The position numbers were made by a program, and so were the translations under genes. DNA of 64,000 bases from Hymenobacter montanus (GTDB taxonomy: Bacteria; Bacteroidota; Bacteroidia; Cytophagales; Hymenobacteraceae), in contig NZ_JACXAD010000001.1 in NCBI RefSeq assembly GCF_014699115.1, forward strand, positions 186,001 to 250,000. Reading direction: 5' to 3'. Below, in pieces: positions 17,440-25,728 of this stretch; the stretch's first letter is position 1, and every line of letters starts with the position of its first letter. A model generated the notes under the pieces. It saw nothing but the letters and a program-made list of their open reading frames with translations, searched no databases and was not told the origin of the DNA.

Positions 17440-18540
17440 TTAGAAAAAATGGCGCATCGCACTGGCCACGGCGGCCACGTGCTCCTCGGTCATGCCGGGC
17501 CACATGGGCAAGCTGAGGCAAGTAGCCGCCAATGCTTCGGCAATGGGAAACCGGCCTTCCGCCATAGTCAAGCCAGCATAAGCCTCCTGGCGGTGGGGGG
17601 GCACCGGATAATGCACCAGCGTGCCGATTCCTTGACTCGTTAGGTGCTGCTGCAATTCTTGGCGGTGGGCCGTACGCACTACGTACAAATGGTACACATG
17701 GGTGCTGCCAGTGGCCACCGTGGGCAAAATCAAATCACCAACACCGGCAAGGTGCTGATTGTAGAGTGCGGCGACGGCCTGACGCTGACGGGTCCACTCA
17801 GCCAGGTGCTGGAGCTTTAGGGATAGCACGGCCGCTTGCATCTCGTCGAGGCGCGAGTTGTAGCCCACTATTTCGTTGTAGTACTTCTTCTGAGAGCCAT
17901 AATTGCGCAGGCTGCGAAGTTTCTGATTCAAGGCGTCGTCGTTGGTGGTGATAGCGCCCGCATCGCCGAGGGCCCCAAGGTTCTTGCCGGGATAGAAGCT
18001 GGTACCGTTCGCGTGGCCGAAGCTGCCCGTCAGTTGGCCATCGGCCGTGGCTCCTTGCGCCTGGGCATTATCTTCTACCACCAGCAGATTGTGGCGCTGG
18101 GCCAGCGCCATCAGGGCTGTCATCTCGCAGGCCTGCCCGTACAGATGCACGGGCATGATAGCGCGCGTACGGGGCGTAATGGCGGCTTCGACGCGGGCCG
18201 GGTCGAGGTTGAAAGTGGCAGCGTTGGGTTCTACCGGCACTGGCGTTGCGCCAACCTGCGTCACTGCCAGCCAAGTGGCGATATACGTATTAGAGGGCAC
18301 GATTACCTCATCACCCGGACCTACGCCCAAGGCCTTGAGGGCCAGGTGCAGCGCATCCAATCCATTAGCTACTCCAACGCAATAAGCCGTTTGGTTGAAT
18401 GCGGCATAGGCCGCTTCAAAGTTGGCCACCTCCTGCCCTAGTATGTACCACTGCGCGTCGTATACCCGGGTTAGAGCAGCCAGCACTTCTTCTCGTATGG
18501 GCTGGTGTTGCGGGGTAAAAGAAAGAAAAGGGATTTGCAC
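17440..18540 (-). CDS. fdtB: dTDP-3-amino-3,6-dideoxyhexose transaminase (FdtB-like)
   Basis: A 366-residue DegT/DnrJ/EryC1 PLP enzyme. The N-terminal IPFLSFTPQHQPI, the VANGLDALHLALKALGVGPG stretch and the SFYPGKNLGALGDAG segment with the Schiff-base lysine at about K186 are the FdtB/QdtB pattern. It aminates the 3-keto sugar made by FdtA, giving dTDP-Fuc3N (or Qui3N). The start is GTG at 18,540, preceded by a promoter box 45 bases upstream. The 5' end and promoter are duplicated as a dead copy at 12,063-12,275. The Fuc3N assignment depends on the cupin's stereochemistry. Confidence 0.8.
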   Translation of the reverse strand: MQIPFLSFTPQHQPIREEVLAALTRVYDAQWYILGQEVANFEAAYAAFNQTAYCVGVANGLDALHLALKALGVGPGDEVIVPSNTYIATWLAVTQVGATPVPVEPNAATFNLDPARVEAAITPRTRAIMPVHLYGQACEMTALMALAQRHNLLVVEDNAQAQGATADGQLTGSFGHANGTSFYPGKNLGALGDAGAITTNDDALNQKLRSLRNYGSQKKYYNEIVGYNSRLDEMQAAVLSLKLQHLAEWTRQRQAVAALYNQHLAGVGDLILPTVATGSTHVYHLYVVRTAHRQELQQHLTSQGIGTLVHYPVPPHRQEAYAGLTMAEGRFPIAEALAATCLSLPMWPGMTEEHVAAVASAMRHFF

Positions 18541-18635
18541 AATTTATTTTATTGAAGCGACTTCCACCTGCTTAGACTGGGCCGCAAAGATAACCGCTAC
18601 CACCGAAAGAACTGCCGCAATTCTAGGCAACGCTT
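18423..18635 (-). repeat. Duplicated fdtB 5' end plus upstream region, copy 2 (intact)
   Basis: The functional partner of 12,063-12,275: the fdtB 5' codons, leader, promoter box and the last bases of the upstream glycosyltransferase gene. Confidence 0.85.
18585..18592 (-). promoter_or_regulatory. Bacteroidota -7 box TATCTTTG upstream of fdtB
   Basis: A minus-strand TATCTTTG 45 bases before the GTG. The same box is kept in the decayed duplicate at 12,225-12,232 even though surrounding bases differ. Confidence 0.55.
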
Positions 18636-19849
18636 CCACTAGCCAGCCCGGGGCTCAACTGCGAAATCTCCAATACTCCCCGCGTAGCCAACTCGCGCTG
18701 TAGCTGCCTAGCCCAGTGATCCCAATTCAGCACCCCATCGTATCGCTGGCGAGCCGCAGCGCGCATTTGGGCGTAAGCCGCAGGGTTGCGGTAGAGCTGG
18801 CTGATGGCTGCCGCGAAGTCTGCTCCATCCGCCGACAGAGGCAGTACCAAGCCCGTTATATCCGGCAGCACAAAGCTTCTGATGCCGCCCACGTCAGTGG
18901 TAACAACGGGTAGGCCAAAGGAATTGGCATCCGCGAAGGCAATAGCCGCGCACTCAGCCCGCGAGGGCAAAATAAAAAAGTCAGCCATTTGAAACAGCTC
19001 CTGCAACTGGGCCAGGCTTTCGTCGTTGCCCATATCCAGGTAAGGAATAGCCCTGAACCCAGGGTGTTGGTAGCGATGAGCTTCCGCGGCTGGTGGCACG
19101 CATCCTACTACCGTTAAGGAAGCCTGCAGCCCTAATTCGTTTAGAGCGAGCATGGTATCGTAGGCAATAGCTGCTCCTTTGCGCTCCCACTCACCACCGA
19201 GTAGAAACAGCCGACACCCCTTATCCGGATCAGGCACATGACGCAGAGCCACTTCCCGGGTCGGGGGAGTAGGATAATTAGACCCGAAGGGCAGCACCAC
19301 GATTTTCTCGGCCGGCGTGCCGTAATCGTACCGGGCCGAATGGGCCGCCCACTCCGACGAATAGCAAACGAGCCTAGCTCGCGTGAGCGCCAGCTTCTCC
19401 AGATGATTAAGCTCAGCTTTGCTTACGGTCAGGAGCCCGGACAACCCTGGGTAAAAGTCGATAAGCTGATGCAGCGTCGAGTCTTCGATATAAACAATGG
19501 GAATGTCGGTGCGCAAGTAAGCAATTTCGGTGAACGAAGCTGGGGCCACCAGCAGGTCGAAATGCTGCCCCGCCAGCTTGCGCCCGAATACCCAGGCGTA
19601 CCAGCGCGCAACTAGCACGCTCCATCCGTACTGGTAGCGCTTGCCCGTTAAGGGCTTCATCACCCAGTTATTGACTCGGTCTCCCAAGGCAAAGGTCCAG
19701 CGCATTTGCACCGGTCCCAGCGCTACTACTTCCCCTATATTACGCTCCAGGGCCTTGAAAATGGAGTAGTGTACCCCCGACCACGACCGCCGGCTCATGG
19801 GGTCGGTGCTGGTGATGAAGCCAATGCGTATAGATCCTGGTGCAGGCAT
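18623..19849 (-). CDS. Glycosyltransferase family 4
   Basis: A 408-residue GT-B enzyme. The N-terminal RIGFITSTDPMSRRSWSGVH is GT4-like. The donor domain includes LFLLGGEWERKGAAIAYDTM near residue 215 and ILPSRAECAAIAFADANSFG with the EX7E-type acidic residues, followed by TTDVGGIRSFV. It lies 9 bases downstream of the SDR epimerase gene and 82 bases upstream of fdtB, and its last codons fall inside the duplicated block. Specificity is unknown. Confidence 0.85.
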   Translation of the reverse strand: MPAPGSIRIGFITSTDPMSRRSWSGVHYSIFKALERNIGEVVALGPVQMRWTFALGDRVNNWVMKPLTGKRYQYGWSVLVARWYAWVFGRKLAGQHFDLLVAPASFTEIAYLRTDIPIVYIEDSTLHQLIDFYPGLSGLLTVSKAELNHLEKLALTRARLVCYSSEWAAHSARYDYGTPAEKIVVLPFGSNYPTPPTREVALRHVPDPDKGCRLFLLGGEWERKGAAIAYDTMLALNELGLQASLTVVGCVPPAAEAHRYQHPGFRAIPYLDMGNDESLAQLQELFQMADFFILPSRAECAAIAFADANSFGLPVVTTDVGGIRSFVLPDITGLVLPLSADGADFAAAISQLYRNPAAYAQMRAAARQRYDGVLNWDHWARQLQRELATRGVLEISQLSPGLASGSVA

Positions 19850-19858
19850 GAGTGCGAG

Positions 19859-20839
19859 CTAGTTTGCTAAATGGCGTTGCCGCTCCGTAAGTTGGTGTTG
19901 GCTCACGCACCACTCCCAGGTTTTCGCTAGCGCAACCGGGAATTCCATGGTCGGCGTCCAGCCAGTATGGGCCGTTAGCTTACGACTATCAAGCACGTTG
20001 AGGGGCACGTCGAAGGAACGCTCGGGCAGGATCTGTACCTGGACTGCTGCGCCCGCGGCCGCGGCCAGCGGGGCCAAAGCATCAAGCACTTGCCGGTTGT
20101 TAAGTCCCTGCCCGCTGCCGACGTTGTAGACTTCACCAGGCTGGCCCCGTAATAAGGCGGCTACGATGCCGCGGGCCATGTCGTACACGTGCAGGTAGTC
20201 GCGCACGGTGCCCTTCTCCCCATACAAGCTCAGCACCTTGCCATCGAGGATTGAAGCAATGGCCGTACCAATAAAACCCTGGCCGGAGTAAGCGCGCTGC
20301 CCTTCGCCGAATGCGTTGGATGGCCGTACGCACACTACGGGCAAGCCACAGGTTTCGTAAAAAAGGCGGGCGTATTTCTCAATGGCAAGTTTGGTGATGC
20401 CATACGGCGAGACCGGATTGGTTGGGTGTTCTTCGCTCTGGTAAGCAACTGCGGAATGACCATAGACGGTACCGCCCGACGATATCCAAACAAATTTGCT
20501 AAGCGAAGCCTGGGCCGCTAGCTCGAAAAGCCGAACGGTAGATGGTAGATTAGTCAGAATGTCGTTGACCGGGTCCTGAAAACTGGTTTGTGGCACCGTA
20601 GCGTAAGCCAGGTCTACTATTTCATCGGTCTGCTGCAACACTCGACGCAGCAGCTCGTCGCTTCCATCGTTCACTACGTACTGCACACCTGGGGGTAGCG
20701 CTTCCTGTAGAACCTGCCGGCGCCCCAGCACCAGTACCCGGCGGCCTTGCACTAGCAGCTCTTGTACGACGGCCTGACCGATGAACCCGGTGCCACCGAT
20801 AACACAGGTAATAAGTTGACGAGCCGATTGAACAATCAT
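19859..20839 (-). CDS. NAD-dependent sugar epimerase/dehydratase (extended SDR)
   Basis: A 326-residue extended short-chain dehydrogenase/reductase. The start is placed at the ATG of MIVQSARQLITCVIGG (20,839); the longer form would need a TTG and adds a non-conserved tail. The Rossmann glycine motif GGTGFIG is at residues 15-21, and the catalytic Y-x3-K is SPYGITK (Y146, K150) with an upstream SSGGTVYG. RPSNAFGEGQ and the C-terminal VLDSRKL segment are like UDP-glucose 4-epimerase and related nucleotide-sugar enzymes. It would supply a donor for the adjacent glycosyltransferases. Exact substrate is not determinable. Confidence 0.8.
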   Translation of the reverse strand: MIVQSARQLITCVIGGTGFIGQAVVQELLVQGRRVLVLGRRQVLQEALPPGVQYVVNDGSDELLRRVLQQTDEIVDLAYATVPQTSFQDPVNDILTNLPSTVRLFELAAQASLSKFVWISSGGTVYGHSAVAYQSEEHPTNPVSPYGITKLAIEKYARLFYETCGLPVVCVRPSNAFGEGQRAYSGQGFIGTAIASILDGKVLSLYGEKGTVRDYLHVYDMARGIVAALLRGQPGEVYNVGSGQGLNNRQVLDALAPLAAAAGAAVQVQILPERSFDVPLNVLDSRKLTAHTGWTPTMEFPVALAKTWEWCVSQHQLTERQRHLAN

Positions 20840-20906
20840 TGAATACGCTATGACCAAAAACCCAGATCCAGCCAGCAAAGGTCAGGCTAAATAAATAACA
20901 TACCAC

Positions 20907-22088
20907 TCATCCCTGTGGGCGCCGTTCCCTCCGGCCCGAAGTGGCTGAATCAGTAGCATAACCTACCAGCCGCCGCAACAACTCGCCAACGGGTTCAATT
21001 TCAATGCGCTGCCGCACACGCTCGGCGGCCAGCGTACCGATGGCCGGCCAATCAGCGCGGCGGGCCCAGGCGCGGCTCAATGCCCGGTTTAACGATATCG
21101 CCGAAGCGGTATCGGCAATAAAACCCGTCTCGTCGTCATCGAGCCAGTCGCGCACCATGCCCACATCAGCAGCTACTACCGGCCGGCCACAGAGCATGGC
21201 TTCTTGGAGCACCATTGGCCCCGACTCGATCCGGGAGGGAATAATCAGCAGGTCGTTTTCGCGCCAGATGGCCGCCGTATCGGCTACGTGGCCCCGTAAT
21301 CGCACACGGTCAGTGAGGCGGTAGAACTGGATAAGCTTTTCCAGGTAGGCTTGGTCGGGCCCCTGGCCGTAGAAATTAAGTTGGAACCGGCGGCTGGCCC
21401 ACTCGGGCGCCGTGAGGGCCTGTAAAAGCACGTCCTGGCCTTTACGATCCACATCGAAACTTGCTACCACCGCCAGCTGCAGCCCCCCATTGGTCTGTAC
21501 GTTACGCGGCACGGGGTAAGTAGCCGGCAAGTTCAGGGGGTTCTGGATCACCCGGGCATTCGCGATGGGGTCAACCAGCTGGCGCTGCAGGGTGCGCAGC
21601 TGATTATCGGATATCATCAGCACTTCTTTAGCCCGGCTGTACATATCGGTAAGCAGTGCCCGCGAAAAGTCGCGTTGCCGGACCGGGTCCTGGTAATTGT
21701 GGCAAGCCAGTATAAAGGGGACGCGGCGCAGCCAATCCAATAACTGCTGATGGAAAAACAAATCCATCCATCCTGCCTGGTTTATCAGCACGACGTCCGG
21801 TTTGAATCGGGTCAGGGCTCGAATTTCGGGCAGCTCGCCCCCCCAGGGCAGTCTAGCCAGCCAATTAACGGCGCGATGGCGCAGGCTGGGCTGATACCGG
21901 GTGCGCAGCAAAATCTGCGCCCCTGCTGCTGCCAGCGCCTGCAAGGGAGCAGCCATTTCGGGCCAGGCATAAAAAGAGGCCATCACCTCGTGGCCTTCAG
22001 CCAACGCCCGGGCGGCCGTATGCGTCCACAGCACCTCGCTCCCACCCCACGGAGCATCGTACATCAAGGAGACAAATGCCACTCTCAT
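20907..22088 (-). CDS. Glycosyltransferase family 4
   Basis: A 393-residue GT-B enzyme starting MRVAFVSLMYDAPWGGSEVL, with the GG(S/A)E acceptor-side motif. The donor domain has VVASFDVDRKGQDVLLQAL around residue 210 and LIIPSRIESGPMVLQEAMLC with both EX7E glutamates, then AADVGMVRDWL. Its ATG overlaps the stop of the upstream GT4 gene as ATGA, indicating coupled translation. The final residues are Arg-rich (SGRRERRPQG). Confidence 0.85.
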   Translation of the reverse strand: MRVAFVSLMYDAPWGGSEVLWTHTAARALAEGHEVMASFYAWPEMAAPLQALAAAGAQILLRTRYQPSLRHRAVNWLARLPWGGELPEIRALTRFKPDVVLINQAGWMDLFFHQQLLDWLRRVPFILACHNYQDPVRQRDFSRALLTDMYSRAKEVLMISDNQLRTLQRQLVDPIANARVIQNPLNLPATYPVPRNVQTNGGLQLAVVASFDVDRKGQDVLLQALTAPEWASRRFQLNFYGQGPDQAYLEKLIQFYRLTDRVRLRGHVADTAAIWRENDLLIIPSRIESGPMVLQEAMLCGRPVVAADVGMVRDWLDDDETGFIADTASAISLNRALSRAWARRADWPAIGTLAAERVRQRIEIEPVGELLRRLVGYATDSATSGRRERRPQG

Positions 22089-23272
22089 GCTGATATAGCT
22101 TGGTTGAACACCTCAGTATAGCGAACCACACAGTCCTGCAAATTAAACCGGAGCACTGCCTGCGCGGCCCGGGCTACTTGCTGCTGGTAGTAGGCTGGCT
22201 CCGCAATCATCCGGCTCATGGCCTGGCCTAGCGTTGCCACGTTAACCCCCTGCCCTTCAATAGGGCGGGGTAGAATCTCCCCCGCCACCGAACCATCGGG
22301 CAAGGTCAGCATTCCCGGTATTTCCCCGATGTCCGAGGCCAGGACTGGTAAATGGCACCGCAAGTAGTCAATAATGACATTGGGCAGGCTTTCGATGGGA
22401 AAATAGCTCGGCAACAAACCTACATTAGCCAGTACGGTTAATTCTACCGAATCAGGATGACTGCCGTAGAAAATAACGCCGGGCTCCGTGGCATAGTCGA
22501 CCCGCAATTTAGTGAGATACTCCCCCTCCCCCACCAGCAGCAAGGCGGCCTGCTGGTAACGGGCTCGCACGAGCCGAAATGCATTGATTGCCTCAAACCA
22601 GCCTTTTTCCTGGATTCCACGGGCCACCATAACGAATACGAAGGCATCGTCAGACAGCCCTATATCGGCCCGGGCAACCGAGCGGGCAATGGGCTTGTCT
22701 AAATCGTTGCCCGTATAGATTTTAACTAGTGGCAAGTCGGGGTTCCAATAGGGCTGAGCTCGATACCAGCTGATGTTTTTATCAGCCACGTAAATAATTG
22801 CGCGCACGTGCTCGTAAATGTACCGGGCGCAGGCCGACCACTCCGGGGCGGCGTACTCGTAGGTACCGTGCATCGAAACCACTACCGGAATTCCGAGCTT
22901 CGGGGCGTGTACGCAGGCGAGGTAATCCTGGTGGAAAGACAGGGAGCAGACGATATCGGGGTGCTCCTGAGCCAGCAGACGAGCAAAGTGGCGCTCGATT
23001 AGCCAGGGACGAAATGTGCGATACAGCTTGGTCTTATACAGGATGGCGTGGGTTTTCCACACGAACCAATCTGCGGCGGGGCCCGGAATAAATGCCGCTA
23101 ATCGAAACTTACTGGTATCGTAACGGGCTACGAGGCCCGGATTTTTGCGGTCGGGGTTGAAGTCATAGAGAATGACGTCGTGCCCGGCTTTGCCAAAAGC
23201 CTCTGATAGCCGGAGGGCTAAGACTTCGATTCCGCCAATGGAGAGGGCTTGAGTGGTAAACAGGATTTTCAT
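22085..23272 (-). CDS. Glycosyltransferase family 4 (paralogue of the gene at 9,257)
   Basis: A 395-residue GT-B enzyme. MKILFTTQALSIGGIEVLAL carries the N-terminal GG motif. MVARGIQEKGWFEAINAF, LLVGEGEYLTKL and LLPSYFPIESLPNVIIDYLR match the GT4 at 9,257-10,459 closely. It is linked by a 4-base overlap to the downstream GT4 and by a 5-base gap to the upstream GT2, so these three genes form one tight transcription unit. GC content is higher than in its paralogue, which argues against a very recent duplication. Confidence 0.85.
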   Translation of the reverse strand: MKILFTTQALSIGGIEVLALRLSEAFGKAGHDVILYDFNPDRKNPGLVARYDTSKFRLAAFIPGPAADWFVWKTHAILYKTKLYRTFRPWLIERHFARLLAQEHPDIVCSLSFHQDYLACVHAPKLGIPVVVSMHGTYEYAAPEWSACARYIYEHVRAIIYVADKNISWYRAQPYWNPDLPLVKIYTGNDLDKPIARSVARADIGLSDDAFVFVMVARGIQEKGWFEAINAFRLVRARYQQAALLLVGEGEYLTKLRVDYATEPGVIFYGSHPDSVELTVLANVGLLPSYFPIESLPNVIIDYLRCHLPVLASDIGEIPGMLTLPDGSVAGEILPRPIEGQGVNVATLGQAMSRMIAEPAYYQQQVARAAQAVLRFNLQDCVVRYTEVFNQAISA

Positions 23273-23277
23273 GCGTG

Positions 23278-24297
23278 TCAGGCCTTGCCCGTTGAAATCG
23301 TGCGGCGAGACCGGCCCAGCAGCTTGTCGAACAGCAGCATCTTGGTTCCACTTAACCTGTTACGTACCAGGAACTGAACAAAATGCCGGAGTAGACGCGT
23401 GCGGAAGCCGGGCTCGATTGCACTCATTATCTGGATAAATCTCCGGTGCCGGGCTAGGGGCATCCCATAATACACCAAAGCGTGCAGCCAGCGCTCTATT
23501 AGCAGGGCAATGGCTCGCTGATATAACCGGGGCTCGGGCTCCACTACTTGCTTGATGTAAGCCAATACTTCAGCCGTTTCAAGTAGTTGGGTGCCGTCCT
23601 GCTCCGTGCGAGTTCGAACATTACGCACGTGAAATCGAAAATAGTTGAGCGGCTCAGCTATAAAAACTACCTGAGTCTGCTGAAAATACCGAACCCAAAA
23701 CCACCAATCGCCGGCCACGCGCAGGTGTTCGGGCGCGGCCCCAACCGCCAGTAAGGTGCTGCGTCGCATTACTACGGCACTGGCATTGGGCACTATGTTG
23801 CGGTAGGACATAAAGCGCCGTACTAATTCCGGGCCCGGAAGCACAAAATCCTGCCGAAAAAGGTCGCTGTCCAGTTCCTCGAGTAAGTACCGGCCAGTGC
23901 CGTGGAGCTTCCCCTGGGAATCGATGCTCCACGAGTCGCAATAGGCTAATCCTGCATCCGGATAAACTTCCAGCTTGCTGAGTAGGGCTTCTAAGAAGCG
24001 CGGGTCCGCGACATCGTCGCTTTCCGCAATCCAGACATAGTCTCCCTGGGCTAGTCTGATGCCTTTATTCCACTGCTTAAATGTGCTTCCGCTATTTGCT
24101 TCATTGTATATAACCCGAATACGCGAGTCTTTGGCAGCGTAGGCGTCAATAATGCTCCTGCTCGTATCCTGAGAACAATCATCCATTAAAATAACCTCAA
24201 AGTCCTGCCAGGTCTGCCCCAATACGCTCTCAATACGCTGCGATAAATACTGAGCGTGATTGAAGTTCGGAATAATAATGGATACTTTGGCGACCAT
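23278..24297 (-). CDS. Glycosyltransferase family 2
   Basis: A 339-residue GT-A enzyme. VSIIIPNFNHAQYLSQRIES and VILMDDCSQDTS are the nucleotide-binding start, and WIAESDDVADPRFLE is the DxD metal site near residue 95. VAGDWWFWVRYF around residue 210 corresponds to the catalytic region. It is the first gene of a three-gene glycosyltransferase run (5-base gap, then ATGA). A 276-base AT-rich gap upstream contains no gene and presumably the promoter, although no good TAnnTTTG box was found. Confidence 0.85.
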   Translation of the reverse strand: MVAKVSIIIPNFNHAQYLSQRIESVLGQTWQDFEVILMDDCSQDTSRSIIDAYAAKDSRIRVIYNEANSGSTFKQWNKGIRLAQGDYVWIAESDDVADPRFLEALLSKLEVYPDAGLAYCDSWSIDSQGKLHGTGRYLLEELDSDLFRQDFVLPGPELVRRFMSYRNIVPNASAVVMRRSTLLAVGAAPEHLRVAGDWWFWVRYFQQTQVVFIAEPLNYFRFHVRNVRTRTEQDGTQLLETAEVLAYIKQVVEPEPRLYQRAIALLIERWLHALVYYGMPLARHRRFIQIMSAIEPGFRTRLLRHFVQFLVRNRLSGTKMLLFDKLLGRSRRTISTGKA

Positions 24298-24573
24298 TCA
24301 AAAAGTTGTTTAAGCACCCTTTTACTTAAAGTTGATGCATCATTACATCTTGTCGACAACCTGCTCCGTTTAAATTCTTACCATCTGCAACCCTTGTTGT
24401 CTCATGGGTACTGAGTAGCGGAACCAGTATTTTTCAGTTAGTGCAGATTTGAAATTGAAATGTGACTGAGCACCTCCGGAAGCCGGAGATACTGTTCATT
24501 CCATAAGTAATATGCAAGACAATGGCATGTATTCAGTGAGGTCTCAATTCAGAGATAAAAACCGAATATACGC

Positions 24574-25659
24574 TTAGTATGCTACCCCCAGTGCACGCGC
24601 GGTTGCTTCCAAGTATTTCCGCCCCCACTTCATATCCGGTTCCAAGTGGTTGCCTTCCGCCCATTCATTCCAGGCATTTATCACAATGAAATTTTCCTGC
24701 GGTGAATAAGGCGTAAAATGCTGGACTGTATGTTGCAACCACTTTCCATATAGCTCTGGCGTAGAACCCGTTAAAATAAAGGCATCTCTTTTACGACGAG
24801 CACTATTGTCCCAGTCTGGCGTAACCCCTGGGAAACGTTTATAGTCAGCGCCGGGGCGAGCCATCATATGATTTATAAAATTCTCATATTTATACACTGA
24901 ATTTGTATAATATCCGGAAGTTTTGATTTTAAGCTTATTCAGTAATCGCCCTGGGAGTTCACCAAGCTCGCGCGCTGGTGGGGAGGCGTGAAATGGTTGA
25001 AAATCAAATGCCGCGTCAAAGCCCATCTCGTGAGGATTGACGTCACGTAGGAAACTTTCCATGCGCACCAAATACAACTCACCTATACCCAAACGCATAG
25101 CCTCGTTTCGCCAAGTATCCAGGGTACGCCGGATATCTGGAAAGGCTTCGGAGCGGTACACAATAAATAACGGCTTGCCATCCACTCGAATGTAACGCGG
25201 GTCAGCAAACGCCGGAGCCAAAGAACGGATGTGCTCTAAATCGTCTTGTTCGCCGTACTCTTGCTTTAAAAGTATTTCCTTGTCATAGCCATCCCAGCGA
25301 CGGGTCCAGTTTTCGTTAGCCCAACATAAGCAAAAAGGAAAGTCTGGCTTACCAGATGCCAGAACTTCATCAAAAGGTCGGTTTAGAATACGCCGACCGT
25401 TAAACCAATAGTGGTAATAAATAAACCCGTGGATGCCATACTGCTGTGCCATAGCAGCTTGTAAATCACGGGTCTCCGGCACCCTCAAGTCGTAAAAGCC
25501 TAAATCTGCTGGCAATTGCGGCTGGTTATGGCCAGGGAATTTTGGCCTTGATTTCGCGACATTAGTCCACTCCGTAAATCCCTTACCCCACCACTCATCG
25601 TTTTCTGGCACGGGATGAAACTGGGGCAGGTACAGCGCGAGGGCTCTTAAGTCTTTCAT
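24574..25659 (-). CDS. WbsX-like glycosyltransferase / GH99-like protein
   Basis: A 361-residue protein of the WbsX family found in O-antigen loci. Hallmarks are ALYLPQFHPVPENDEWWGKG at the start, FTEWTNVAKSRPKFPGHNQP, YYHYWFNGRRILNRPFDEVL, CWANENWTRRWDG around residue 128, and INAWNEWAEGNHLEP near the C-terminus. The fold is related to glycoside hydrolase family 99 endo-mannosidases. In polysaccharide loci these proteins are listed as glycosyltransferases, but biochemical proof is scarce. There is no signal peptide, so it is cytoplasmic and more probably handles lipid-linked precursor than exported polymer. The gene is AT-richer than average. Confidence 0.8.
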   Translation of the reverse strand: MKDLRALALYLPQFHPVPENDEWWGKGFTEWTNVAKSRPKFPGHNQPQLPADLGFYDLRVPETRDLQAAMAQQYGIHGFIYYHYWFNGRRILNRPFDEVLASGKPDFPFCLCWANENWTRRWDGYDKEILLKQEYGEQDDLEHIRSLAPAFADPRYIRVDGKPLFIVYRSEAFPDIRRTLDTWRNEAMRLGIGELYLVRMESFLRDVNPHEMGFDAAFDFQPFHASPPARELGELPGRLLNKLKIKTSGYYTNSVYKYENFINHMMARPGADYKRFPGVTPDWDNSARRKRDAFILTGSTPELYGKWLQHTVQHFTPYSPQENFIVINAWNEWAEGNHLEPDMKWGRKYLEATARALGVAY

Positions 25660-25728
25660 GTCTGGTTCTTAATACGTTTCTACTTGTTTATATAGAGCAG
25701 GCTCATATCTATCCTTTTTGATCATACC

